Shown piece by piece: positions 44,678 to 52,315 of a stretch of 64,000 nucleotides of DNA (its first letter is position 1; each line of letters begins with the position of its first letter). The translations under genes were made by a program, and so were the position numbers. The notes below the pieces were generated by a model. The model searched no databases. It was given only the letters and a program-made list of their open reading frames with translations, and had not been told where the DNA came from. Source of the DNA: Chloroflexota bacterium (GTDB lineage Bacteria; Chloroflexota; Anaerolineae; Aggregatilineales; Phototrophicaceae); NCBI GenBank assembly GCA_020161935.1, contig JAIUNI010000023.1, positions 1-64,000 of the forward strand, read 5' to 3'.

Positions 44678-45529
44678 TTATGAAGGGACGGTTGCTTCCG
44701 CAGTCGCCTCAGTGGTCGCTTCCGTCGCCGGTTCGGTTGTGGTTTCAACCGCTGCTTCGGCGGTCACATCAGCCGTGGCCTCCGGCGTGCTTTCAACCTC
44801 GCTGTCGGCTGGCTCTTGCAGGTTGGCCTCGACATCAAAGTCGTAGAACTCCATGTCCCACGTCGTCGGCTTCACGGTTTCAGTGCCGGTTTCTGGCTGT
44901 ACCACCACCAGCTTTTGGGGCAGCTTCTTCTCTTTGTCGATGTACACGTCGATGTTGGTGCTGCCGCTAATCTGCACCAAGTAGAGCATCATCCACGAGA
45001 TTTTGTCACCATCGGCGGTCGCCGTCAGGTGGTAAACGGGTGTGCCGTCGTCGAGGGTGGTGTCCTCCACCAGCACGACATTTTCCAGCGAGGCGAAAGC
45101 GGCTCGCAAGCCGCGATCTTCCTGCGTGAGTAAGGCGCGTGGGTTGAAGCCGGGGAGGAAGGTTTGCTTCGCCCATTTGGTGCCAACTAAGCGCCACCAC
45201 TGGTCGTCGTCCCGCGCGAAAATTTCAATCTCGACCGGAAGCATCGACAGGGTGACTTTGGCCTTCGCCTGCATCAGGTTCGGGGAGACGTACTGGGCTT
45301 CCATCCGGTTAAAGATTGCCGAGCCAATATCGGTTGCCAGAATGTAATCCGCGCCGGTGCGATCCACAATGATCTTGAGCGCATTGACCGCGAGAATATT
45401 ATCAGTTGCCTGTATAAGCAAAGCTGCCGCGTCCGGTGGGGGTTCGGTGGTGGCCGGTGTGCCGGTGCAGCCGCTAATGCCCAAAATGACGATCACTACA
45501 ATAACGACGATAAGTCCTAAACGCCGCAC
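44678..45529 (-). CDS. LppX/LprAFG-family lipoprotein
   Basis: A 283-residue lipoprotein. From GTG 45529 the signal is VRRLGLIVVIVVIVILGISG and the modified Cys at 21. The body (about 35-225) has the LppX_LprAFG half-barrel pattern, with ILAVNALKIIVDRTGADYIL at the start, and VDVYIDKEKKLPQKLVV-like strands near the end; in LprG and LppX this fold makes a lipid-binding cavity. The tail (about 235-283) is a low-complexity repeat of TAEATVE type. GTG is chosen because GAGAGGAC lies 8 nt upstream and the longer frame from 45574 adds an unlikely leader. It precedes the exporter gene by 32 nt. Confidence 0.8.
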   Translation of the reverse strand: MRRLGLIVVIVVIVILGISGCTGTPATTEPPPDAAALLIQATDNILAVNALKIIVDRTGADYILATDIGSAIFNRMEAQYVSPNLMQAKAKVTLSMLPVEIEIFARDDDQWWRLVGTKWAKQTFLPGFNPRALLTQEDRGLRAAFASLENVVLVEDTTLDDGTPVYHLTATADGDKISWMMLYLVQISGSTNIDVYIDKEKKLPQKLVVVQPETGTETVKPTTWDMEFYDFDVEANLQEPADSEVESTPEATADVTAEAAVETTTEPATEATTEATAEATVPS

Positions 45530-45784
45530 GTAAATGTCCTCTCTACAATGCTGATGCCGCCGTCCAGTATACATTCAAACCAGTATACGTTATAGAAGCG
45601 GTTGCGTTGCTGTCCACTTGTCCCAGTGGAACAGATGAGGGCTGACCCCAAAATCGCCCAATCGTTAGGAATGTTATCCGCGAAAAGCATGTCATTCAGC
45701 ACTGCTTGTCGGGGCCAACCGCCCGTTATGATGAGGCTATAAGCCTAAGTGGTTATATCAGGCTTATTTAGATGCAGAGGTTTT

Positions 45785-46150
45785 ATGATGGACGGCCTTA
45801 GCGAATTCTCCGTACTCACCGTGTTTAGTTTTCTCACCACGCAGCCTTCACTTTCAAAAGAGCATACGTGGGTCAACATCCTCAAATTCTACGTGATCTT
45901 CTTTACGGCGGTCGCTCTGACGATTATGCTGTGGTTGTTCGTCTCCCACGTCGGCTCAATGGTCTATATCCCGCTGGATGTAAGCGTTGCCGTGTTCCTC
46001 ACTATCGGCGGTGTGATCGCGAGCTTTTTCGTCCTGCTGTTGTGGGTCGCGCACACGGTTGACCAGTTGGAACGCTTCATCCGCAGCGCCTTGAACGCCC
46101 GGCACACCAATCATCACATGGACAACAAGCCCAAGCTGCTGTTGAACTAA
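45785..46150 (+). CDS. Small two-helix membrane protein
   Basis: A 121-residue protein. It begins MMDGLSEFSVLTVFSFLTTQ and has two membrane helices, around 36-60 (VIFFTAVALTIMLWLFV) and 68-95 (VAVFLTIGGVIASFFVLLLW), then a charged tail with NARHTNHHMDNKPK. I recognise no family. ATG 45785 follows AGAGG by 4 nt, while the longer frame at 45749 has no ribosome site. It precedes the glycosyltransferase gene by 84 nt and is transcribed in the same direction. Confidence 0.68.
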   Translation: MMDGLSEFSVLTVFSFLTTQPSLSKEHTWVNILKFYVIFFTAVALTIMLWLFVSHVGSMVYIPLDVSVAVFLTIGGVIASFFVLLLWVAHTVDQLERFIRSALNARHTNHHMDNKPKLLLN

Positions 46151-46216
46151 CAATTCCCGCAGCCAATGGATTCCCTCCGTTCTTGCTGCTAGCATTGATG
46201 AACAGCGGTTGGCCTT

Positions 46217-46222
46217 TATAAT
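46217..46222 (+). promoter_or_regulatory. -10 element for the GT-C gene
   Basis: TATAAT ends 11 nt before ATG 46234, so the leader would be only about 5 nt. If the real start is ATG 46270 (GGAAG 5 nt upstream) the leader is normal. Confidence 0.4.
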
Positions 46223-46233
46223 CGGTCAGCCGC

Positions 46234-47739
46234 ATGTCGTTTATGTTCGGCGGCAGTACGGAAGTGTTCATGCAGATCCTTCTCGCTCTATTTCTCATCG
46301 CGCTGGTTTTCATCGCCCCTTATCCGGTGGTCGTTTGGCTGCTCGGTCGCAGCCCGCTTGCGGCCAGTCGTGGGTTAGCGGTGCTGCTGGCGGCGGGGGT
46401 CGGCGTGGGGGTGTTGACATGGTTGATGATGGTTGAGGGAATGCTCGGTATCCCGTATACGCTGCCTGCCATCCTCATCCCGTTTGTGCTGATCTTCGCG
46501 CTCGGTACGTTCGTCTGGTGGCGGGGCGGCAGAACACGAACTATGACCTCACCACCAGAACCCGCCATATCGCCGCTGCTTTCGCGCCTCGGATGGGCGG
46601 TCATCACCCTCGTCGGTGCGGCGGTGCTGTTTAACGCGCTGTACTGGCCGTTCTATAAGGCGGATGCGGTGGGCATTTATGCCGACCAGGCCCATTTTAT
46701 GTACTTCACGGGGGGCTTAATCCCGTTGTCGCTGCCCAATTACAGCTACTACCAAGCCTACCCGATGCTGGTGCAGTTGTCGTACACCTTCACCTATTTC
46801 GCCGCCGCGTCCGAAAATGTGTACCTCGCCAAACTGATCCCCACGCTGCTGGGTTTGGGATGTTTGGGTGTCGTTTATATGCTGGGTAAAGCCCTCTATA
46901 ACCCGACGGCGGGATGGCTGGCCGTGATTTTACTGGCGCTGACACCCTTATTCGGGCGCTGGGCTTCCTCCGGCTATGCTGACTTACCGATGGCGTTTTA
47001 CTATGTGCTGGCGGCCTTGTTCGCATGGCGGGCTTGGCAGGCCGACGGTTGGGTGGACGCGCTGTTTTCGGGCATCGCTATCGGCCTCGGCGCGTGGACG
47101 AAGAACGCCATTCTGCCGGGGATGGCGCTGTGGTTCGTCTATTTGCTCCTCGGCCTGCTGATGAAACGCCTGACGTGGCGGTCGCTGTTGGCTGCCAGTG
47201 CGGCGGCTTTGGTCGTCGCCGCACCGTGGTACATCCGCAACGTGGTCGAGGCGGGACTGCTCATGCCAGCGACGGTATGGAGCGAGCAAGCCGGGTGGAC
47301 GCTGGAAAACCTGCTGGTATTCATCACCCATCCCGAAAACTTCGCTTTCACCGGCTGGTTGATCGTTACAGCGGGGGCGCTTGCGTTGGTCAACTTTGCT
47401 CGTGAGCCGCGACTCAATACACCGTCGATCCTGATACTGGTGTTCACGCTGCCGTTTTTCGGCTTCTGGTGGGTGCTGGCGAGCTACGACCGCCGCTTCC
47501 TGCTGTACTTCCTGCCGCTGCTGGTGGTGTTGGCCGCCGGGAACAGCCTCCTGCTGTGGCAGCGCATCCCCGCCAGCGGACAGCGTTTGCTGCGTTGGGG
47601 GTTCACAATCGCGGCGCTGGCGATGACGGTGTATATCCTGAGCATCAGCATCGACTACAAGAACGCGATCCTGCGCGACCCATTCATGAGCGATGCCGCG
47701 AAGCAAGAGGTCGTCAAAAGCACACTGGATGATGAGTAG
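46234..47739 (+). CDS. GT-C-fold membrane glycosyltransferase (family 39/ArnT-like)
   Basis: A 501-residue membrane protein with about 11-12 helices. The first outer loop carries KADAVGIYADQAHFMYFTGG, with the acidic residue expected of a GT-C enzyme, and later PLFGRWASSGYADLPMAFYY and PWYIRNVVEAG, which match the PMT_2/ArnT pattern. Such enzymes use a polyprenyl-phosphate sugar donor to modify proteins or lipids on the outer face of the membrane. ATG 46270 is an alternative start with a better Shine-Dalgarno. No related glycan genes are next to it. Confidence 0.8.
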   Translation: MSFMFGGSTEVFMQILLALFLIALVFIAPYPVVVWLLGRSPLAASRGLAVLLAAGVGVGVLTWLMMVEGMLGIPYTLPAILIPFVLIFALGTFVWWRGGRTRTMTSPPEPAISPLLSRLGWAVITLVGAAVLFNALYWPFYKADAVGIYADQAHFMYFTGGLIPLSLPNYSYYQAYPMLVQLSYTFTYFAAASENVYLAKLIPTLLGLGCLGVVYMLGKALYNPTAGWLAVILLALTPLFGRWASSGYADLPMAFYYVLAALFAWRAWQADGWVDALFSGIAIGLGAWTKNAILPGMALWFVYLLLGLLMKRLTWRSLLAASAAALVVAAPWYIRNVVEAGLLMPATVWSEQAGWTLENLLVFITHPENFAFTGWLIVTAGALALVNFAREPRLNTPSILILVFTLPFFGFWWVLASYDRRFLLYFLPLLVVLAAGNSLLLWQRIPASGQRLLRWGFTIAALAMTVYILSISIDYKNAILRDPFMSDAAKQEVVKSTLDDE

Positions 47740-47824
47740 CCTTCGGTACCCCTTGCGGCCTTAATGGCCTCACGCTACAGTTGAGGGAAATATCGGCATC
47801 TATTCATTACGGTAAAGACTGAAT

Positions 47825-48214
47825 ATGGACATCCCTATCCGCGTTGGCATTTCACCCACGCTCAACATTCGCGGTTTGATTGCATCCCGTGACATTAAAA
47901 AGAACGAAGTCCTTGAACGCTGCCCGATTATCCTGATCGACCACCGCGTCGATACGGCGTTCGACAACACCGTGCTTAAACGCTACTGCTTCGAGTGGAC
48001 GAAAAGCCACAGCGCCCTGCTGCTCGGCTACGGCAGTCTGTACAACCACTCGTACACGCCGAACGTGCGCTACCATTTCGTCTATACCACCAAAGAAATC
48101 TTTTTCCGCGCCTTACGTCCCATCAAAGAGGGCGAGGAATTGTTCGTCAACTACAACGGCGATCCGGCAGACCAAACCACCATCGAGGGTTACTACACCG
48201 ACGGCAAGCATTAA
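47825..48214 (+). CDS. SET-domain protein
   Basis: A 129-residue protein that is little more than a SET domain. RGLIASRDIKKNEVLERCP is the N-terminal strand pair, YGSLYNHSYTPNVRYHF carries the NHS motif that closes over SAM, and GEELFVNYNGD is the C-terminal catalytic Tyr motif. SET proteins transfer methyl groups to Lys. Bacterial stand-alone SETs are uncommon but recorded, and their substrates are mostly unknown. A clear terminator follows, so this gene ends its transcript. Confidence 0.85.
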   Translation: MDIPIRVGISPTLNIRGLIASRDIKKNEVLERCPIILIDHRVDTAFDNTVLKRYCFEWTKSHSALLLGYGSLYNHSYTPNVRYHFVYTTKEIFFRALRPIKEGEELFVNYNGDPADQTTIEGYYTDGKH

Positions 48215-48246
48215 GCTGCTCATTTGCTCGATAAATATTTTCGATA

Positions 48247-48275
48247 GGGAATGGTCATCGATCATTCCCTTTTTG
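48247..48275 (+). terminator. Rho-independent terminator after the SET gene
   Basis: GGGAATG, a 9-nt loop, CATTCCC and five T. Confidence 0.8.
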
Positions 48276-48305
48276 TTTCATATTTTTATTCTTGGAGCGT
48301 GAATG

Positions 48306-48343
48306 CCTAACCCTCGTCTATAATCGTAGACTTTATGGTTAGG
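48306..48343 (+). promoter_or_regulatory. Nested palindrome over the -10 of the double-MerR gene
   Basis: Outer arms CCTAACC (48306-48312) and GGTTAGG (48337-48343), inner arms GTCTA (48316-48320) and TAGAC (48327-48331). TATAAT (48319-48324) lies inside the inner palindrome. TTGGAG is 20 nt upstream, again a long spacer as in MerR-type promoters. Autoregulation by the MerR protein is likely. Confidence 0.55.
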
Positions 48344-48352
48344 AACAGGCTT

Positions 48353-49120
48353 ATGGCTCCCAAGCATATCCGCACCACCGACATCGCCCGTTTGCTCGGC
48401 GTACACGTCAACACCATTCGCCTGTACGAGGCGTGGGGCTTCCTGCCGCCCATCCCACGCGGCACGAATGGCTATCGGCTTTATACCCGGATGCACGTTG
48501 AACAGGCGAAATTGACACAGTTGGCCGCACGTTGGCCTTATATCGTGGCGGATAAGAAGCTGCTCGGTGACTTGGTGCGGAGCGCGGCGAACGGCGACCT
48601 CGGCATGGCGATGGAGCTGGCATACTTGTACCTCGCGCATGTGCGGGTTGAACGCACGCTGGCAGAGGCGGCGGTGGAGTTCCTCGAACGCTGGGCGGCG
48701 GGTCACTTGATGGACACCGCGCGACAGAAGATGCACATCCGGCAGGCGGCGGCACACCTGAATGTCACCGTCGATATGCTGCGGAATTGGGAACGCAACG
48801 GCTTGATCGACGTGCCGCGTGACCCCGCCAACGGCTACCGCTTGTACGGCAGCGCGGAGTTCGGGCGGCTGCGTGTCATCCGCACCCTCGTCCATGCCGG
48901 ATACAGCATGATGGCTGTCCTGCAAATGATGCGCCAGTTTGACGCGGGCAAAACCGATAACCTGCGCGAAGCCCTGAACGTCCCACTCGAAAACAGCGCC
49001 AATGAATATATCGAGGTGGTGGCTGACCGCTGGCTGACGAGCTTGGTGGCGCTGGAGGAACGGGCGCAGGCGACCATTCGCCAGATCACCTATATGATCG
49101 AACTGACCTACACCGGTTAA
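48353..49120 (+). CDS. Regulator with two MerR-type HTH domains
   Basis: A 255-residue protein. HTH 1 is at about 5-70 (IRTTDIARLLGVHVNTIRLY, then TNGYRLYTRMHVEQ), and HTH 2 at about 125-195 (MHIRQAAAHLNVTVDMLRNW, then ANGYRLYGSAEFGRLRVIR). A helical part (about 75-120) separates them and a further helical region (200-255) follows. Two MerR domains in one chain are unusual and could let one chain bind a whole dyad. ATG 48353 has AGGA 9 nt upstream and follows a -10 by a normal leader; ATG 48335 is in frame but lies too near the -10. Confidence 0.82.
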   Translation: MAPKHIRTTDIARLLGVHVNTIRLYEAWGFLPPIPRGTNGYRLYTRMHVEQAKLTQLAARWPYIVADKKLLGDLVRSAANGDLGMAMELAYLYLAHVRVERTLAEAAVEFLERWAAGHLMDTARQKMHIRQAAAHLNVTVDMLRNWERNGLIDVPRDPANGYRLYGSAEFGRLRVIRTLVHAGYSMMAVLQMMRQFDAGKTDNLREALNVPLENSANEYIEVVADRWLTSLVALEERAQATIRQITYMIELTYTG

Positions 49121-49189
49121 ACCCTACTATTATGCACCATCCCCTTATGCTCAAAGTATCGACCGCTGCATGATGAAGGAGTTAACCCT

Positions 49190-49726
49190 ATGGAAACCTT
49201 AAAAGCCTTTCTCGACAAGCAGCCCAAGCGTGATATTCACGCCCTCGGCGCATATGTGCAGCAGTACGTCAATGAACACTGGCAAACGGCGTTCCAAGCG
49301 AACAAGGCCGAGATGATCGAGAAATACCCGATTGTGGGCGACAGCGTTTACGGGATGTATGCCAAGCGCCTGCTGGATGATCTCCACGCGCAGATGAAGC
49401 AGTTGGGGTTGAAGGCCACGCCGCGCATTCCCGGTAACCTGATGATCTCGCGCGAGTGGGGCGACGACGAGAGCGACCGCCAGCGCTGGATGTGGAGCAA
49501 AATGACGGACGCGGACGGCAGCGCCCTCGGTACGATTGCCACTGCCTTCTACCACAACCACATCGAAATCGAGGTGCCGCGCCCCTTGAAGGTCATGGCG
49601 CTCGAAGAAACCACCCCGAAGGCGGTTATTGAGGCACTGGGTAAACGGTCACCGGACTTCGCCAACGCGCTCGACATGCGTGCCGAAGTCGCGGCGTGGA
49701 TGGCAAGCATGGAGGGACAGACGTAA
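49190..49726 (+). CDS. Uncharacterised protein, DUF6022-like
   Basis: A 178-residue soluble protein. It starts METLKAFLDKQPKRDIHALG and has ISREWGDDESDRQRWMWSKM near residue 87, plus a C-terminal helix with FANALDMRAEVAAWM. The general pattern resembles DUF6022 proteins, but I am not certain of that match. No signal peptide or membrane helix is present. AAGGAGTTAACCCT before the ATG is a strong ribosome site. It follows the double-MerR gene by 69 nt in the same direction. Confidence 0.65.
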   Translation: METLKAFLDKQPKRDIHALGAYVQQYVNEHWQTAFQANKAEMIEKYPIVGDSVYGMYAKRLLDDLHAQMKQLGLKATPRIPGNLMISREWGDDESDRQRWMWSKMTDADGSALGTIATAFYHNHIEIEVPRPLKVMALEETTPKAVIEALGKRSPDFANALDMRAEVAAWMASMEGQT

Positions 49727-49769
49727 GATGTTTATGCCAACGCATAATAGCGTGATGTGAAATTTTGAA

Positions 49770-49939
49770 ATGACGGATGCGGAGGGCGTGGCAGAGGCGG
49801 CAACCTATTGACGACAGGTGCGGGATGCCTAGACTCAATAGATGAGTACGAGCGATGGGAGACCCTTATTGCAGGGATACGCCGCGATTTTCCGAAACTG
49901 ACTGCGCTGCATGATGAATTAAGGAAGGCGGGGTTATAA
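49770..49939 (+). pseudogene. Decayed small gene with a stop and a frameshift
   Basis: ATG at 49770 opens MTDAEGVAEAATY, hits TGA, then continues RQVRDA to a second stop (TAG). After a one-frame shift a good coding segment DSIDEYERWETLIAGIRRDF follows and ends in TAA at 49939. Read together this would be a protein of about 56 residues with a well-formed helical end. No family is recognised. Confidence 0.4.
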
Positions 49940-50007
49940 GCTGCTGACATAAAGCTGTCACATCAAGGCGGTAAACTACAGCATCACACAATAACGAAAC
50001 GAGGTTT

Positions 50008-50916
50008 ATGATGCCTTTACACACGGTCAGCGGCAGCCTTCAAGCGGTCGCACCTTTCGATTTCAACCACGCCCTGCGCTTCCTCGGACAATTTAGGCCG
50101 ATGATGGGGCAGCAAAATGTCGCGCCCGCACGCTTGACCAAAGCGTTTTACGTGGGTGAGAACGTGGCGGTGTTCGCGGTGGAAGCGGCAGGCACACCCG
50201 ACCAGCCACAACTGCGCTACACGGTATGGTCAGAAGCCAAGTTGACAGCCGGTGAGCAGGAACAGGCCGAGGCCGACATCGCCTTCTTCTTGAGCCTCGA
50301 TAATGACCTGCGCCCATTTTACCAACTGGCGCAAGCCGACCCGCAGTTCATGCCGATTGTCGAAAAACTCTACGGGTATCATCAGGTGAAGTTTAGCTTA
50401 ACGGCGTTCGAGAATGCCTGCTGGGCAATTCTCTCGCAGCGGAACCAGATGAGCATTTCGCTGGCGATGAAGGCGCGGCTGGCGGAGGATTACGGCGAGC
50501 GGCTGACGGTCGAGGGCGAGGAATACCGTGTGTTCCCGCAGCCCGCACCGTTGGCAGCGCTCGACCTGTATCAACTGAACGAAACGATCCGCAACACGCG
50601 CAAATCCGGGTGTGTGCAGTCGGCGGCGCAAGCCTTCGCCACCATTGACGAGTCGTGGTTACGCAGCGCACCGTATGAACAGGTCGAGTCGTGGCTGCTG
50701 GAGATCAAGGGTATTGGCGCATGGTCAGCCACCTTCATTATGCTGCGGGGATTGGGGCGCACCGAGCGCGTGCCGCTGGATGAGAAGGCGATCTTGGCAG
50801 CGGCGCGGCGGGTTTATGGGCGTGATGACCTGACCCACGCAGACGTGCAGCGGATGAGCCAGCACTATGGCGAGTACGCGGGATACTGGGCGCATTACCT
50901 ACGGGTCGGGGGGTAG
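50008..50916 (+). CDS. AlkA-like DNA-3-methyladenine glycosylase
   Basis: A 302-residue HhH-GPD glycosylase. The helix-hairpin-helix is LLEIKGIGAWSATFIMLRGL near residue 230, followed by RVPLDEKAILAAARR, whose Asp at about 257 sits where AlkA has its catalytic Asp. There is no catalytic Lys, so it should be a simple (non-lyase) glycosylase removing alkylated purines for base excision repair. No Fe-S Cys cluster is present. The N-terminal beta domain (about 1-110) resembles the AlkA N-terminal half. CGAGG lies 4 nt before the first of two adjacent ATG codons. Confidence 0.85.
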   Translation: MMPLHTVSGSLQAVAPFDFNHALRFLGQFRPMMGQQNVAPARLTKAFYVGENVAVFAVEAAGTPDQPQLRYTVWSEAKLTAGEQEQAEADIAFFLSLDNDLRPFYQLAQADPQFMPIVEKLYGYHQVKFSLTAFENACWAILSQRNQMSISLAMKARLAEDYGERLTVEGEEYRVFPQPAPLAALDLYQLNETIRNTRKSGCVQSAAQAFATIDESWLRSAPYEQVESWLLEIKGIGAWSATFIMLRGLGRTERVPLDEKAILAAARRVYGRDDLTHADVQRMSQHYGEYAGYWAHYLRVGG

Positions 50917-51099
50917 CACATCGAAAGTCAGGAAGAAGAGTTTAACCGCCAAGAACGCCAAGATTTTTAGCTCAAGCATTTCGAGACTCTTGATAAAAAT
51001 AGACCGCTTGGAGTCTGGAAAATGGCCGCTTGCCCCACTGCAAATGAGCGAGAGGCCATTATGATTCCGCTACATGGAGTAGTACGCAAGTAACGTTAA

Positions 51100-51116
51100 T
51101 GAATCATTGTGATTCA
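51100..51116. promoter_or_regulatory. Operator-like palindrome before the redoxin-like gene
   Basis: TGAATCA-TTG-TGATTCA is a perfect 7-bp-arm dyad about 60 nt upstream of the start, in an AT-rich stretch. The bound regulator is unknown. Confidence 0.4.
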
Positions 51117-51175
51117 AAACGAAAATCCCATAGTACACTAGATTTACTCAACGTTGTAAGAGGTTTACACAGAAA

Positions 51176-51658
51176 ATGTTCCAGATGCCCAAGCTAGCTA
51201 CCCGCGAGATGCCGCGTTTGACCTCGATGGCGAACAGCACGCCGGAATTTAGCGTGCGCGACCATGCGGGCAAACATCAATCGCTGTCGAACATGATGGG
51301 GATGAACGGTTTGGTGATTGGCTTCCTCGGTGACATTTGGAATCCGGTGAATATCCAACGGATTATCTGGCTGCAAAAGCACGCGCACAGCATCCACCGC
51401 AGCGGTTATAAGCTGGCGCTGGTGACGCGCGACCAACCGCAGGTGCTGTACGGGTATTATGTGAGCAGCCTGACTCCACCGCCCTTCCCGCTGCTGGCGG
51501 ATGAAAGCGGCGAGGTTCACCACCTGTTCGAGCTAGCCGGACGTGCCGGTATGGTCGTGCTTGACCGGATGAAGGTGGCACGCCACAAATGGGATGTTCC
51601 GGCGGATCGCATCTGGCCCCGACTCAATGACATCACGGGTATCCTCGAAGCGACGTAA
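51176..51658 (+). CDS. Peroxiredoxin/redoxin-fold protein with no cysteine
   Basis: A 160-residue protein of AhpC/TSA layout: TPEFSVRDHAGKHQSLSNM near residue 22, then GLVIGFLGDIWNPVNIQRII near 45-64, where the catalytic Cys of a peroxiredoxin (in the WCPxC or TPVC position) is replaced. The whole protein has no Cys, so it cannot work as a thiol peroxidase. It may bind a ligand or a partner, or be a relic domain kept for structure. A dyad lies upstream and a hairpin terminator downstream, so it is a single gene unit. The ribosome site AAGAGG is 10-12 nt upstream. Confidence 0.72.
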   Translation: MFQMPKLATREMPRLTSMANSTPEFSVRDHAGKHQSLSNMMGMNGLVIGFLGDIWNPVNIQRIIWLQKHAHSIHRSGYKLALVTRDQPQVLYGYYVSSLTPPPFPLLADESGEVHHLFELAGRAGMVVLDRMKVARHKWDVPADRIWPRLNDITGILEAT

Positions 51659-51690
51659 GAGCGCTTGCTGATACCAGCATTTCTCCTCCT

Positions 51691-51730
51691 ACAACAGCGC
51701 GAGTCATAGTACTCGCGTTGTTGTTTCGAC
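51691..51730 (+). terminator. Hairpin terminator after the redoxin-like gene
   Basis: ACAACAGCGCGAGT, a CATAGT loop and ACTCGCGTTGTTGT give a 14-bp stem with one wobble, then a short T run. Confidence 0.65.
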
Positions 51731-51830
51731 CGTCCGCCGGGCCTGCCGCCGTTTTCGGCAATCAAGGCTATAATTACGAACGTGCGACTGTCACCCAAAA
51801 CCTTATGGAGAAAATACAGGTAACGCCGCT

Positions 51831-52310
51831 GTGGTTAACCAACTCGACTTAGATGCCAGCCAATTATGGTCACTGCTTTTCACCATCGTGCTTGATGGCG
51901 AAAAGCGTTTAGCCGCGAATTTGGCGGCGCACCAACTGACCCCGCCCCAATTTTATGTGCTGAAAACGCTGACCGAACGCGGCGGTCGCTGCCCGATTGG
52001 CGAGATCGCGCGGCAGCATCACCTGACCAACGCCACCATGACCGGCCTCGTCAAACGGTTGGAAGCGCTTGAGCCGCCGCTGGTGATGCGTGAACAGCGC
52101 GAGAGTGACCGCCGCTCGGTGGATGTCATCCTCACATCGGAAGGGGCCGAGCGCTTTATGGCGGTACAAACCGACTTACTCCAGCAAATGCAGCTTCTGT
52201 TCAGCCTGCTCAGTGACGAGGAACGGCAAGACTTGATCCGCTACCTGACGCGCTACCTCGAATTTGTGCAAACCCAATTTCCGGTCGATCTGCCAGCCGA
52301 AGCGGAATAA
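51831..52310 (+). CDS. MarR-family transcriptional regulator
   Basis: A 159-residue winged-helix regulator. It has LTPPQFYVLKTLTERGGRCP at the start of the HTH (about 40), IGEIARQHHLTNATMTGLVK as the recognition helix, and VMREQRESDRRSVDVILTSE as the wing with the DxR signature. It would bind DNA as a dimer and release on a ligand. GTG is the start, with AGGTAA 8-9 nt upstream; the ATG at 51805 is in another frame. The membrane protein gene begins 5 nt after its stop, so the two are an operon, and the regulator may control it. Confidence 0.87.
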   Translation: MVNQLDLDASQLWSLLFTIVLDGEKRLAANLAAHQLTPPQFYVLKTLTERGGRCPIGEIARQHHLTNATMTGLVKRLEALEPPLVMREQRESDRRSVDVILTSEGAERFMAVQTDLLQQMQLLFSLLSDEERQDLIRYLTRYLEFVQTQFPVDLPAEAE

Positions 52311-52315
52311 CAGCG

